A DNA stretch of 64,000 bases from Nocardia alni (GCF_019038435.1 NZ_JAGPOX010000004.1:84046-148045); one strand, 5' to 3'. Numbered from the stretch's first letter, positions 24,832-34,318 are shown. Program-made: numbers and translations. The notes: generated by a model from the sequence alone, not told the origin.

Positions 24832-25637
24832 CGGGCGCGGGCATGAGTACCGACGACTCACCGTCCGGCGCGGGCGAACCCGTCGTCCTGGTCGAGCGGC
24901 GGGGCCGCATCCTGATCGTCACGATCAACCGGCCGCGCCAGCGCAACGCCCTGGACGGGGCGGCGGGCCACGCCCTCGCTGCGGCCATGGACGAACTCGA
25001 CGCCGATGACGGCCTGAGCGTGGGCATCCTCACCGGCGCCGGCGGCACGTTCTCCGCCGGCATGGACCTGAAGGCGTTCCTGCGTGGGGAACGTCCGGAC
25101 CTGCCCGGACGAGGCCTCGGCGGTATCACCCAGACACCGCCGCGTAAGCCGCTGATCGCCGCCGTCGAGGGATGGGCGCTGGCCGGAGGGTTCGAACTGC
25201 TGCTCGCATGCGATCTCGTTGTCGCCGCGTCGACGGCGAAGTTCGGTGTGCCCGAGGTCAAGCGCGGTCTGGTGGCGGGCGGGGGCGCGGTGCTCAAACT
25301 GCCGCGTCGCGTTCCGTACGTCGTCGCGCTGGAACTGCTGCTGACCGGTGAACCGGTCAGCGCGCGGCGCGCCTATGAACTCGGCCTGATCAATCGCGTC
25401 GTCGCCGATAGCGAGGCGCTGGCCGGTGCGATCGAACTGGCCGAGGTCCTGGTCTCCAACGGTCCGCTGGCCCTGGCCGCGACCAAGGAGGTGGCCTCCC
25501 GGACGATCGACTGGCAGACCGAAGACGGCTGGCAGCGGCAGGAGGAGATCCTCGCGCCGATCTACGTCTCCGACGACGCGCGCGAGGGCGCGAGCGCATT
25601 CGCCGAGAAACGGCCCCCCGTCTGGACCGGCAAATGA
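24828..25637 (+). CDS. Enoyl-CoA hydratase/isomerase (crotonase) family
   Basis: 269 aa crotonase fold. Oxyanion-hole segments FSAGMDLKAF near 69-78 and WALAGGFELLLACDLVVA near 115-132, then KFGVPEVKRGL with a candidate catalytic Glu. GTG at 24828 overlaps the previous stop; ATG at 24843 is an alternative. Expected to hydrate or isomerise the enoyl-CoA handled by the neighbouring SDR and thiolase. Confidence 0.9.
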   Translation: MTGAGMSTDDSPSGAGEPVVLVERRGRILIVTINRPRQRNALDGAAGHALAAAMDELDADDGLSVGILTGAGGTFSAGMDLKAFLRGERPDLPGRGLGGITQTPPRKPLIAAVEGWALAGGFELLLACDLVVAASTAKFGVPEVKRGLVAGGGAVLKLPRRVPYVVALELLLTGEPVSARRAYELGLINRVVADSEALAGAIELAEVLVSNGPLALAATKEVASRTIDWQTEDGWQRQEEILAPIYVSDDAREGASAFAEKRPPVWTGK

Positions 25638-25703
25638 GACCCGCCCTACCGCAACATATTTCACCATACGCGGCACGATGTGCCGAAGCTCCAGGAGGTT
25701 TCC

Positions 25704-26852
25704 ATGCGTGACGCTGTCATCGTCGCCGCCGTTCGCAGCCCCATAGGCAAACGCAACGGCGGCTTGTCCCCGCTGCACCCGGTGGACCTGTCCGCAACGG
25801 TCCTGGACGCACTGACCGAGCGGGCCGGTATCGACCCCGCGCTCATCGACGACGTGGTGTGGGGCTGCGTCGGCCAGGTCGGCGAACAGGGCGTCAACGT
25901 GGCCCGCAATGCCGTACTCGCCGCCGGGTGGCCGGAGTCCGTGCCGGGGACGACCGTCGACCGCCAGTGTGGCTCCTCGCAACAGGCCGTCCACTTCGCG
26001 GCGGCCGGAGTCATCAGCGGTCAGTACGAGATCGCCGTGGCCGGCGGCATCGAATCGATGAGCCGGGTGCCGATCGGCTCATCCATGGGCACCAACGGCC
26101 AAACCCCGAATTCCCCAAGGCTTTTGGCCCGATACGAGAATGTCGAACCGCATCAGGGCGTCGGGGCGGAACGCATGGCGGAGCGATGGAACCTCTCGCG
26201 TGAGCGCCTCGACGAGTACAGCCTCCAGTCGCACGAGCGGGCCGCGCACGCCCAGGACTCCGGCGCCTTCGACGCGCAGATCACCGAGATTCCCGTCCAG
26301 GACACCGTGATCCGCGCCGACGAGGGGATTCGGCGGACGACATCGCTCGAGCGACTGGCGGGTCTGCGTCCGGCCTTCACCGAGAGCGGCGTCATCACCG
26401 CGGGCAACAGCTCGCAGATCAGCGATGGCTCGGCGGCATTACTGGTGATGACCAGTGAGCGTGCCGCGGCACTCGGCCTGACTCCCCTGGTGCGCGTACA
26501 CACCGCGGTCGTGGTCGGGGACGACCCGATGATCATGTTGAGCGGACCGATCCCGGCCACCGCCAAAGCCCTGGCCAAGGCGGGACTAACCATCGACGAC
26601 ATCGGAACGTTCGAGGTCAACGAGGCCTTCGCATCGGTTCCCCTCGCCTGGATAGCCGAAACCGGCGCCGAGGAGAAGGTCGTCAACCCCGACGGCGGGG
26701 CCATCGCACTCGGCCATCCACTGGGCGGGTCGGGCGCGCGGCTGATGACGACGCTCATCTACCGCATGTCTCGCGGCGGAATCCGATACGGGCTGCAGAC
26801 CATGTGCGAAGGTGGTGGGCTCGCGAACGCGACGATCCTGGAGTTGCTGTGA
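25704..26852 (+). CDS. Thiolase (acetyl-CoA acyltransferase)
   Basis: 382 aa, complete thiolase. Acyl-accepting Cys in DRQCGSSQQA near 86, catalytic His in GGAIALGHPLGGSGAR near 340, second catalytic Cys in TMCEGGGLANA near 370. All three residues are present, so this is a true thiolytic enzyme, unlike the aldolase at 12214. ATG at 25704 with AGGAGG; the upstream in-frame ATG lacks an SD. Carries out the last step of beta-oxidation. GTGA overlap with the MBL gene. Confidence 0.92.
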   Translation: MRDAVIVAAVRSPIGKRNGGLSPLHPVDLSATVLDALTERAGIDPALIDDVVWGCVGQVGEQGVNVARNAVLAAGWPESVPGTTVDRQCGSSQQAVHFAAAGVISGQYEIAVAGGIESMSRVPIGSSMGTNGQTPNSPRLLARYENVEPHQGVGAERMAERWNLSRERLDEYSLQSHERAAHAQDSGAFDAQITEIPVQDTVIRADEGIRRTTSLERLAGLRPAFTESGVITAGNSSQISDGSAALLVMTSERAAALGLTPLVRVHTAVVVGDDPMIMLSGPIPATAKALAKAGLTIDDIGTFEVNEAFASVPLAWIAETGAEEKVVNPDGGAIALGHPLGGSGARLMTTLIYRMSRGGIRYGLQTMCEGGGLANATILELL

Positions 26853-27688
26853 GCCCGGCGGACTTTCAGGTCGGGTCGGTGCGAGTCCACCCGATCCTGG
26901 ACGGCCACATGGGCGTCGCCCCGCATGTGCTGTACCCGTTCGCCGGCCCGGACGACCTGGCCGCCGAGGACCGGCTCGACGAGGACGGGAACGTGCCGCT
27001 GGACTACGGCGGCTATCTGCTGTCCGGCCGGGACGACGCCGTCGTCCTGGTCGACACCGGCGGCGGCGAGTCGTTCGCGGTCGCCGAGGACAAAGGCAGA
27101 CTGCACACCAGCGGGCTGCTGGTCGAGCAGCTCGAGCGGGCCGGAGTCGCGCCCGCGGACGTCACACACGTCGTATTCACCCACTTGCATTTCGATCACT
27201 GCGGCGGGGCCTCCTCGGCCGGCCGGACCACCTTTCCCCACGCACAGTACGTCTGCCACGAGGAGGACTGGCGCTGGTTCGTGATCGGTGAGGCCGACCC
27301 CCGGGTGCGAACGGCCATGGAACCCACCGCGTCACAAGTCCGGACATGGACGACGGACACCGACATCCTGCCGTGGCTTCGCGTGGTGCACTGTCCGGGA
27401 CATACCCCCGGCAATTCGATCGTGTTCGTCTCCGACCAGGGAGCGGAGCTGGCGCTGATCGGCGACCTCGCGCATCATCCGCTGGAGTTCACCCACCCCG
27501 GCTGGCTCGGTGGCGTGGATGCCGATCCATCGGGCGTCGTCCACGAACGAATGTCCTGGTTCGGACGCTTCGCCGACGCCGAAACCCCCATCGCCAGCAC
27601 GCATTTCCCCGATCTGCGCCCGATCACGATCGAGCGCGCCGGGCAAGCATTCCGCGAGTCCCCATCGCTGTCCAAGGAGGCACAGTGA
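26849..27688 (+). CDS. MBL-fold metallohydrolase
   Basis: 279 aa metallo-beta-lactamase fold with a full metal site: THLHFDHCGG near 112-121, His in HCPGHTPGNS near 186-195, Asp in LIGDLAHH, His in STHFPD near the end. Members include lactonases, thioesterases and quinolone-type ester hydrolases. Embedded by GTGA overlaps between thiolase and SDR genes, so probably hydrolyses a lactone or CoA thioester in the same pathway. Substrate not determined. Confidence 0.88.
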   Translation: MSPADFQVGSVRVHPILDGHMGVAPHVLYPFAGPDDLAAEDRLDEDGNVPLDYGGYLLSGRDDAVVLVDTGGGESFAVAEDKGRLHTSGLLVEQLERAGVAPADVTHVVFTHLHFDHCGGASSAGRTTFPHAQYVCHEEDWRWFVIGEADPRVRTAMEPTASQVRTWTTDTDILPWLRVVHCPGHTPGNSIVFVSDQGAELALIGDLAHHPLEFTHPGWLGGVDADPSGVVHERMSWFGRFADAETPIASTHFPDLRPITIERAGQAFRESPSLSKEAQ

Positions 27689-28434
27689 GCGTTGTCGGTA
27701 GAACAATTTTGGTCACGGGAGCATCGGCCGGTCTGGGTGAGGCGATCGTGCACGCTCTCGCCGAGGCCGGCGCGCGGGTCGTCGCGGTCGCGCGCCGGAT
27801 CGATCGCCTCGAGAAACTCGAATCGCGCTGGCCCGCACAGATATACGCCGCCGCGGCGGATGTGCGCGACTACGCCTCGATCCGGTCCGCCGCCGAGCAG
27901 GGGGCGGCCCGGTTCGGCGGCATCGATGGCGTGATCGCCAACGCGGCGGTCACCACGGCAACCGACGTGGCCACCGGCGATCCGGTCCTGTGGGAGGACG
28001 TGCTGCGAACCAATCTGCTGGGCTCGCTGCACACCGTCCGGGCGAGCCTGCCGCACTTCCCCGCGACCGGGCCCCGTGATGTCGTGCTCGTCGGTTCGAC
28101 GGTCACTCGCACCGCGATCGCGGACCTGACGGTCTACAGCGCCAGCAAGGGCGGCCTGGACAGCGCGTTCTCTTCGATGCGCCTGAGCCTGACCCCCCGC
28201 GGCATCCGCTGCTGCCTGCTCCTGCCCGGCCGCATGGAAAGCGAGCTGGTCGACCACATCCGCAGCGACGCGCGGATCGATGTCGGAAACGCCGACAGGA
28301 CAGCGCATTACGGCACCTTCACCCCTATGGATCCGGCGGCTGCCGCAGCGGCCACCGTTCATGTGCTTGCTCAGCCCGAAAATGTCACCATCGAAGAACT
28401 GGTCATCCGCCCGTTCGGTCAGCTCGCCCCCTGA
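27685..28434 (+). CDS. SDR family oxidoreductase
   Basis: 249 aa. TGASAGLG near 10-17, NAAV in place of NNAG near 86, catalytic Ser in LVGSTVTR, YSASKGG Tyr/Lys near 151-155. The C-terminus is acidic and lacks the NGQ region of FabG. GTG start overlapping the MBL stop, AAGGAGG upstream. Last gene before a strong hairpin. Confidence 0.87.
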   Translation: MSVVGRTILVTGASAGLGEAIVHALAEAGARVVAVARRIDRLEKLESRWPAQIYAAAADVRDYASIRSAAEQGAARFGGIDGVIANAAVTTATDVATGDPVLWEDVLRTNLLGSLHTVRASLPHFPATGPRDVVLVGSTVTRTAIADLTVYSASKGGLDSAFSSMRLSLTPRGIRCCLLLPGRMESELVDHIRSDARIDVGNADRTAHYGTFTPMDPAAAAAATVHVLAQPENVTIEELVIRPFGQLAP

Positions 28435-28465
28435 TCCGCGCCCGCTACGACGCACGGGATCACTG

Positions 28466-28509
28466 AAAGGCCGGAACCCCGCCCGGAAACGGGCGGGGTT
28501 CCGACCTTT
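28466..28509. terminator. Bidirectional terminator with GAAA tetraloop
   Basis: 13-bp perfect stem GGAACCCCGCCCG (28473-28485, 28490-28502) closed by a GAAA loop, extended by AAAGG/CCTTT after a 2-nt internal loop. Between the convergent SDR and FadD-like genes. A short GGTCTTTC tandem follows. Confidence 0.88.
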
Positions 28510-28571
28510 CGGGGTCTTTCGGGTCTTTCGATGCCTTCCGAAATCGTTCAGCCGAAGCTTGCCGAAGTCGT

Positions 28572-30203
28572 TCAGCGCTTACCGAATTCGATGCCCGACT
28601 TCTCGCGGTCCCACGTGCCCGCGGTGACCCCCTCATCACGAAGCGCATACTTCAGCACCCGCCCGACCGGGTTCTTCGGCAACTCGGCCCGGAACTCGAT
28701 GTAGCGCGGAATCGCGAAGTACGGAAGCCGTTCCACCGACCACTTGCACAGCACTTCGGGCGTGAGCACAGCGCCCTCGGCCAGCACGGCGGTCACCTTC
28801 ACATCGTCCTCACCGACATCCGACAGGACCGAATGGACCGCGACATCCACCACGTCCGGATGCTGCTGGAAGGCGGTCTCCATCTCGAAGGAGGAGATGT
28901 TCTCGCCCCGCCGGCGCAGGTAATCCTTCTTGCGGTCGACGAAGTAGAAGAAGTCGTCCTCGTCGAACCTGCCGAGGTCTCCGGTGTGAAACCACATGTT
29001 GCGCATCAGGTTCTGGGTGGCGTCGGGCCGGTTCCAATAGCCCTCGAACATGACGTGCGGTTTCAGTGGCCGCACCACGATCTCACCGACCTCCCCCGCG
29101 GGAAGTTCGTTGTCCTCGTCGTCGAAGATGCGGACATCGAAATCCTCGTTGCGACGGCCCGAACTACCGGACTTGGCGATCTCACCATGCGACAGACTCG
29201 TCGTCATGCAGCATTCGGTGAGGCCGAAGACATTGGCTCCGGTCCACCCGACGCCGAAGCGCTCCTTCCACTTCTTCTCCAACTCGGGCGGGAAGGGTGC
29301 GCCCTGAACGATCTCGAGCTGGCCGTAGCACCGTTTCGCCGCCTCGCTGTCGGGAGCATTGGCGATCAGGCTCAGGATCGTACCGAGCAGTGTCGTCATC
29401 GTCGCGCCCGACCGTTCGATCTCCGGCCAGAAGCCGGACAGCGAGAAGCGGGGGGCGATGGTGGCGCTGCTGTGCAAGACGGCGGTGGGCAGCACCGTGC
29501 AGTTCCAGGCGTTGAAGTGGAACAGCGGTAACGGCGTCCAGGTGTGGTGCTGCTTGCCACGGCCACTGACCTGCAGATACTGCCGAGTCGTGTTGACGAA
29601 GTAGTTGTGACTGATCATGCAGCCCTTGGAGGGCCCGGTAGTGCCGGCCGTGTAGACGAAACAGCACAGGTCCGACGGTGCGGCGACGGGTGCGGGCAGC
29701 CTGTCGTCCGCGCCTTCGCGAAGCTCGTCGAGCGACAGCAGATCGATACCGTCGTGATGCCCCAGCGACCGCGTATCCGTCACCTCGTTGCCACGACGCA
29801 GGACTGCGCGCACATCGCCGAGCCCCGCCGCGACATCGAAGATCCGCTCGGCGTAATCATGCTCGGCGATAACGATTTTCGCACCGGAGTCGGCGATCTG
29901 ATGACGCAGGAATTCACCGCGGTAGGCGGTATTCACCGGCACGAGAACAGCCCCGAGCCGGCTGGTGGCCAGCATCGCGGCAACGTGGTCGATGTTGTTG
30001 TCCAGCACGGTGACGACTCGATCGCCCTTGCCCACCCCGAGTTCCGCCAACCCGCGGGCCGTGCGTGCGGTGAGCGCGGCCACATCGGCGTAGGTGTGAT
30101 GCTCGGCGCCGAAATCGAGGTACAGCCGGTCGGGCACGGCCTCGAACGCGCGGTCGAAAACCGCATCGACAGAATCGAGTTCGCTCGTTGTCCACCTGAT
30201 CAC
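28572..30203 (-). CDS. AMP-dependent acyl-CoA synthetase (FadD/CaiC-like)
   Basis: 543 aa adenylate-forming ligase. P-loop-like YTAGTTGPSKG near 182-192, TxE motif FGLTECCMT near 317-325, WFHTGDLGRFDEDDFFYFVDRKKD near 404-427 and the catalytic C-terminal Lys in NPVGRVLK near 511. It activates a carboxylic acid to its CoA thioester through an acyl-adenylate. GTG start with GGAAGGA upstream. The promoter holds two TAGTTAACTA-family sites. A plausible entry enzyme for the substrate of the whole locus. Confidence 0.9.
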   Translation of the reverse strand: MIRWTTSELDSVDAVFDRAFEAVPDRLYLDFGAEHHTYADVAALTARTARGLAELGVGKGDRVVTVLDNNIDHVAAMLATSRLGAVLVPVNTAYRGEFLRHQIADSGAKIVIAEHDYAERIFDVAAGLGDVRAVLRRGNEVTDTRSLGHHDGIDLLSLDELREGADDRLPAPVAAPSDLCCFVYTAGTTGPSKGCMISHNYFVNTTRQYLQVSGRGKQHHTWTPLPLFHFNAWNCTVLPTAVLHSSATIAPRFSLSGFWPEIERSGATMTTLLGTILSLIANAPDSEAAKRCYGQLEIVQGAPFPPELEKKWKERFGVGWTGANVFGLTECCMTTSLSHGEIAKSGSSGRRNEDFDVRIFDDEDNELPAGEVGEIVVRPLKPHVMFEGYWNRPDATQNLMRNMWFHTGDLGRFDEDDFFYFVDRKKDYLRRRGENISSFEMETAFQQHPDVVDVAVHSVLSDVGEDDVKVTAVLAEGAVLTPEVLCKWSVERLPYFAIPRYIEFRAELPKNPVGRVLKYALRDEGVTAGTWDREKSGIEFGKR

Positions 30204-30249
30204 TATTAGTCCTTCCTAGTACTGATAGTAATCATAGTTATATATGAGA
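30203..30249. promoter_or_regulatory. FadD promoter with two TAGTTAACTA-family sites
   Basis: TAGTACTGAT (30217-30226) and TAGTTATATA (30235-30244). In addition CTATTAGT (30203-30210) pairs with ACTGATAG (30221-30228) in 7 of 8 positions. The sites overlap the likely -10 to start region of the ligase gene, so a bound protein would block transcription. Confidence 0.5.
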
Positions 30250-30278
30250 CGGAAGTCGAGTCCCTGAGATGACACGCC

Positions 30279-31091
30279 TCACTCCGATAACGGCGTCGAG
30301 GCGATGCGCGGCACCGGATATTTCGCCATGGCGCCGCCGTCCAGGGGCACCATCGCGGCGGTCATGTACGCACTCAGGTCCGAAGCAAGGAACAGGACAA
30401 GGTTGGCGAGATCCCGCGGCGTGCCCGCCTTCCTGATCATCCGGTTGTCGGCGCGCGCGGCGCCGTTCACCGGATCGTTGTGCAGATAGGCGGTCTCGTC
30501 GCTCGCGATCGAGCCGAGCAGCACGAGGTTGACCCGGATCCCCTCATCGGCGAAGTCGTGCGCCAGCTGACGCGTGAACCCCTCCAACGCCGCCTTCGAC
30601 GTCGAGTAGCCCAGCATCGCGCTCTCGACGCGCTGCGAACTCATGGAACCGATGTTGACCACGGAGCCGCCGCCCCCGCTGGCGATGATGTGCGGGATAC
30701 CGTACTTCGCGAGCCAGAAGGGACCGTAGACACCGACTTTCATCATGCGATCGAACCGCTCCGTCGTCTCCTCGATCGCCGAGACACCACCCTCGACACG
30801 AAGGATCTCGGTCGCCGCAGCATTGTTGACGATGATGTCCAGGCGGCCGTACCGTCCGGCCACCATCGCGACGGCGCCCGAGACCGACTCCTCGGAGCTG
30901 ATGTCCGTCTGAATGAAGGTGGCGTCGAATCCCTTGTTGCGCAACCGCTCCGCGATCACTTCACCCTCGGGCGCACTGCGTCCCAGGCAGGCGAGCCGGG
31001 CGCCCTCCTCTGCCAAGCCGAGCGCGATGGCCATGCCCATGCTGCGCGTCGCGCCGGTGACGATTGCGACCTTCCCGTCGAGGTGGCCCAT
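30279..31091 (-). CDS. SDR family oxidoreductase
   Basis: 270 aa. Cofactor motif TGATRSMG near 12-19 (TGxxxxMG, a FabI/7alpha-HSDH-like variant), NNAAA near 90, catalytic Ser in NIGSMSSQ, YSTSKAAL Tyr/Lys near 160-164. ATG at 31091 with AAAGG 7 bp upstream. Lies in the minus-strand operon running from 34256, 51 bp after the second FadR-type regulator gene. Confidence 0.88.
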   Translation of the reverse strand: MGHLDGKVAIVTGATRSMGMAIALGLAEEGARLACLGRSAPEGEVIAERLRNKGFDATFIQTDISSEESVSGAVAMVAGRYGRLDIIVNNAAATEILRVEGGVSAIEETTERFDRMMKVGVYGPFWLAKYGIPHIIASGGGGSVVNIGSMSSQRVESAMLGYSTSKAALEGFTRQLAHDFADEGIRVNLVLLGSIASDETAYLHNDPVNGAARADNRMIRKAGTPRDLANLVLFLASDLSAYMTAAMVPLDGGAMAKYPVPRIASTPLSE

Positions 31092-31142
31092 GTCAGTACC
31101 TTTCGTAGTGCTCAATCTCTGAACCGGTCGAGTGGCGCGCGG

Positions 31143-31922
31143 TCAGTCGAGCAGTTCGGTGATGTGCTGATCCTCCGACCAGCCCGACTGCACCTCGCGG
31201 ACCAGTTCCATATGACGGGCCCAGAACTCCTCCGCCCTGGCGCCATCGCCCATCTCGATCAGGTCGACCAATCTGCAGTGCGCCTTGAACGAGCGCTCCT
31301 GCTGCTCTCTCTGGTCCGGCAGACTCACCATCCCGCGGGCGGAATGCTGCTCGCTGATGTGCTGCAGCCCCTCGGTGACCACGGCCATGGTCGTATTCCC
31401 GCTCAGGTCCATCAGGACCGAGTGAAATTGCCATGCCGCCGCCGCATAGGCGGCGCTGTCGCCGATCGCCGCCGCCTCGTCGTCCAAGCCCCGGCGCAGT
31501 AGCCGCACGCTCTCGGGGGTCGCATTCATCGCGGCGAGCCGGGCCGCAGGCGGCTCGTACAGCATCCGGAACCGATAGACATCCGCAAGCGTCGTCTTAC
31601 GGATCTGCAGCTGGATCGCGACGGCCCGGGCCGCGACACCCACATCCGGAAGATTGACGACCGGGCCGCGATGCGAACCACGCCGCACAGAGATGAGGTC
31701 CTGCGCCTCCAGCAGCCGCAACGCCTCACGAAGCGTGGGGCGCGAAACCTCGTACTGATCCATCAGGATCGCCTCGCTCAGCAGCGACTCCCCCGGCTCG
31801 AGCTCACCCTGGAGAATTCTCGACCGCAATTCGGCGGCGATAACCTCGGCCATCTTCGGAATTCGGTGCGCCGCCGCGCGAGCGGCGGGCACCGATCCGT
31901 TGGCCGCACCAGAATCCGCCAT
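31143..31922 (-). CDS. FadR-subfamily GntR transcriptional regulator (copy 2)
   Basis: 259 aa. Same organisation as the regulator at 4356-5126 with near-identical DNA-recognition part (EVSRPTLREALRLLEAQDLISVRRGSHRG) preceded by HRIPKMAEVIAAELRSRIL. The FCD domain is clear (VYRFRMLYEPPAARLAA, WQFHSVLMDLSGNTTM, AHCRLVDLI, FWARHMELV). Start at 31922 fits AGGAGA upstream. Encoded inside the acyl-CoA dehydrogenase/SDR operon, 38 bp after the small dehydrogenase, so it probably controls its own operon through the TAGTTAACTA site at 34303. The shared recognition helix suggests both copies see the same sites but sense different ligands. Confidence 0.9.
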   Translation of the reverse strand: MADSGAANGSVPAARAAAHRIPKMAEVIAAELRSRILQGELEPGESLLSEAILMDQYEVSRPTLREALRLLEAQDLISVRRGSHRGPVVNLPDVGVAARAVAIQLQIRKTTLADVYRFRMLYEPPAARLAAMNATPESVRLLRRGLDDEAAAIGDSAAYAAAAWQFHSVLMDLSGNTTMAVVTEGLQHISEQHSARGMVSLPDQREQQERSFKAHCRLVDLIEMGDGARAEEFWARHMELVREVQSGWSEDQHITELLD

Positions 31923-31960
31923 CGTTCTCCTACCTCGTGGTCCGGAATCGGACTGCGGCA

Positions 31961-33070
31961 TCAACTCGCCTCGGAACCGATGCGCGCCAGCACGAACGCG
32001 GTCAGACGATCGTCGTGCCACTCCGGCGTCCCGAGAAGAAGTTCGTTCACCTTCGCGCGCCGCAAGAAGATATGAAGGTCGTGCTCCCACGTGAAGCCGA
32101 TACCACCGTGCAATTGCAGTGCCTCGGACGCAACGCAATTCCCGGCGCGGCCCGTGGTCGACTTGGCCACACTCACCGCCTCCGAGGCGCCGCCGATCGA
32201 ATCGGCGAGCAGCGCCGCAGCCTCCGACGTCGTCGCGCGAGCGGCCTCGCACAGCACGAGCATGTCCGCGATCCGATGCTTGAGCGCCTGGAAGCTTCCG
32301 ATCGGACGCCCGAATTGGACCCGCGACTGTACGTAGGCGATCGTCATCGACAGCAGTGCGTTCGACAAACCCACCGTCTCCGCGCATTGCAGCGCCACCG
32401 CGACGTCGAACAGCGCCTCGGCCGCGCCCTCGTGCAGCACCGCTGGGGCGCCGATCGCGACCCCGGTGCAGCTCAACCGGCCGTGCAGACGTCCGATGTC
32501 CAGCGACTGCATGGGGCCGACATCGACACCGGGATCCGTGGCATCCAGCATGACGGCCACATCGCGCGTGCCGAGCCGCGCCGGCACCAGAAACCCTGCG
32601 GCCGTGGGACCGTCGGGCAACCACTCGATCGCGCCGTCCAGCACGAACCCGTCTTCGGACTCGCGCAGAGTCAGCGAGGACGACGGCCGCGCGGTGCCGC
32701 GACCACTCGCCCACGACAGCGCGGCGCCTGCTGCGACGCGCGGCAACCATTGCGTCTTCACACGCTCCGAACCGAACTCGGACACCACGAAGGCGACGCC
32801 GAGAGTCGCGGGAAGCGGACTGGCCTGACCCACGCGACCGAACTCCTCGGCCACAATGCATGCCTCGGCGACCGACAGGCCGAGGCCATCGTATTGCTCG
32901 GGCACCGCCAGCGCGTTCCATCCGAGGTCGACCCCGCGCTTCCACAGCTCTGCATCGAACTTGCCGGGCGATTCCGTTCGCGCCCTGACCTTCTCGGAGG
33001 TGCAGAGTGCCTCGAGCACGTCCCTGGTGGCGCTGCGCAGGTCGTCCTGGTCGGATATGGAAAGAGGCAT
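31961..33070 (-). CDS. Acyl-CoA dehydrogenase, small heteromeric subunit
   Basis: 369 aa. Divergent middle domain (WLPDGPTAAGFLVPARLG) and clear C-terminal helices QSRVQFGRPIGSFQALKHRIADM near 260-282 and LHGGIGFTWEHDLHIFLRRAK near 330. The usual catalytic Glu region is replaced, typical of the regulatory half of steroid-type alpha2beta2 dehydrogenases. Two adjacent ATGs; the second (33070) has better spacing from AGGA. Separated by 7 bp from the partner gene upstream. Confidence 0.87.
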   Translation of the reverse strand: MPLSISDQDDLRSATRDVLEALCTSEKVRARTESPGKFDAELWKRGVDLGWNALAVPEQYDGLGLSVAEACIVAEEFGRVGQASPLPATLGVAFVVSEFGSERVKTQWLPRVAAGAALSWASGRGTARPSSSLTLRESEDGFVLDGAIEWLPDGPTAAGFLVPARLGTRDVAVMLDATDPGVDVGPMQSLDIGRLHGRLSCTGVAIGAPAVLHEGAAEALFDVAVALQCAETVGLSNALLSMTIAYVQSRVQFGRPIGSFQALKHRIADMLVLCEAARATTSEAAALLADSIGGASEAVSVAKSTTGRAGNCVASEALQLHGGIGFTWEHDLHIFLRRAKVNELLLGTPEWHDDRLTAFVLARIGSEAS

Positions 33071-33077
33071 CATCGTC

Positions 33078-34256
33078 CTAACGGGGCAGGCCGAGACCGC
33101 GCTCGGCGACGAGGTTGCGCAGGATCTCGTTGGACCCCGCGGAGATCGTGTAACCGCGCGCGAAAAGCCATGCCTTCTGCCAGTAACCGTCGTCCGGCGC
33201 CTGCGGATCGTCCTCGCCGTGGACCGCCTGCTCGCCGAGTAGTTCGGCCGCATAGGTGACCGCATCGAGGTTCGCCTCGGAGAACATCAGCTTCACTACC
33301 GGCGCGTCGTACGATCGGTCCGCTCCGGACGCCTCGCGCAGCACCCCTTCGAACCCGAGCAGGTCGGTCGCCCGGGCACGCGCATACAACTGACCGAGTC
33401 GCTGACGGACATCACGCCGGTCGGCCAGGGTCGTACCCGTGGAATCGGCGGTCCGGCCCGCGATGCCCACCAGGCGTTCGACCTTCGCCACCACCGGATC
33501 CTCACGCACACTGTGGGATCGCTCGCGGGCCAGGGCGGACCGCGCTATCTCCCAGCCCTGCCCCGGCGCACCGATCATCGCGCCGGCGGGCAGCCGCACG
33601 TCGTCCAGGAACACCTCGTTGAAGTCGCTGGCGCCTGTGATGTCCCGAAGCGGGCGCACGGTGACGCCCGGCGCGCTCATATCGACGATGAACGCGCTGA
33701 TGCCCGCATGCTTGGACGCCAGTGGGTCGGTGCGCGCGAGCAGAAATCCCAAGTCCGCTATGTGGGCATGGGTGGTCCACACCTTCTGCCCGTGGACGAT
33801 CCACCCGTCGCCGTCGACTCTGGCCGTAGTACGAAGTGCGGCAAGGTCACTGCCCGCTTCAGGCTCGCTGAAGAGCTGACACCACAGGTCGTCGAAGGAT
33901 CGTATTCGCGGGAGGTGAGTAGCCTTCTGCCGCTCGCTGCCGTACTCGAACAGCGTACCGCACACCAGATTCCACGCCCCGATCGCCCTGGGCACCTGCG
34001 CCGCCGCCAGCTCCTCGTCGAGTACGAAGTCCCGCAACGGATTCGTAACGCCCGAGCCGCCCCACTCGACGGGCCAGTCCGACCCCATCAAGCCCGCGGA
34101 GAACAGACTCCCGCACCACGCCCGGTACGCCGGGAGATCGACGCTGTCCGGGCTCCGGGTGCCTGGCAGACGCGGCAGGTCCGGACGGTGCGTCGCGATG
34201 TGCGCACGCACCGCGAGCTGGAACTCGCGGATTTCGTCGGTGGGAGCAAGTCGCAT
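33078..34256 (-). CDS. Acyl-CoA dehydrogenase, large heteromeric subunit
   Basis: 392 aa. CQLFSEPEAGSDLAALRTT near 124-142, IVHGQKVWTTHAHIADLGFLLART near 150-173, and C-terminal AGSNEILRNLVAERGLGL near 373-390 with the conserved ID-box Glu position. Probably pairs with the 31961-33070 product, giving a second ChsE-type enzyme in the window for another round of chain shortening. First gene of the operon whose promoter carries the perfect TAGTTAACTA site. Confidence 0.88.
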   Translation of the reverse strand: MRLAPTDEIREFQLAVRAHIATHRPDLPRLPGTRSPDSVDLPAYRAWCGSLFSAGLMGSDWPVEWGGSGVTNPLRDFVLDEELAAAQVPRAIGAWNLVCGTLFEYGSERQKATHLPRIRSFDDLWCQLFSEPEAGSDLAALRTTARVDGDGWIVHGQKVWTTHAHIADLGFLLARTDPLASKHAGISAFIVDMSAPGVTVRPLRDITGASDFNEVFLDDVRLPAGAMIGAPGQGWEIARSALARERSHSVREDPVVAKVERLVGIAGRTADSTGTTLADRRDVRQRLGQLYARARATDLLGFEGVLREASGADRSYDAPVVKLMFSEANLDAVTYAAELLGEQAVHGEDDPQAPDDGYWQKAWLFARGYTISAGSNEILRNLVAERGLGLPR

Positions 34257-34302
34257 CGTGAGTCCTACGCCATATCGGTCCGAATATCGATCATGTCATA
34301 CT

Positions 34303-34312
34303 TAGTTAACTA
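34303..34312. promoter_or_regulatory. Perfect TAGTTAACTA operator
   Basis: TAGTTAACTA, fully palindromic, 46 bp upstream of the dehydrogenase operon start and 6 bp beyond the stop of the PhzF gene. Identical to the site at 40463-40472. Fits the FadR-subfamily rule TNGT-N(0-3)-ACNA. Confidence 0.6.
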
Positions 34313-34318
34313 TCATCG

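Noticed and set aside
28503..28540. Short tandem GGTCTTTC repeats as a repeat array
   Set aside because: Only two to three degenerate units next to a terminator; too short for a CRISPR or functional repeat.
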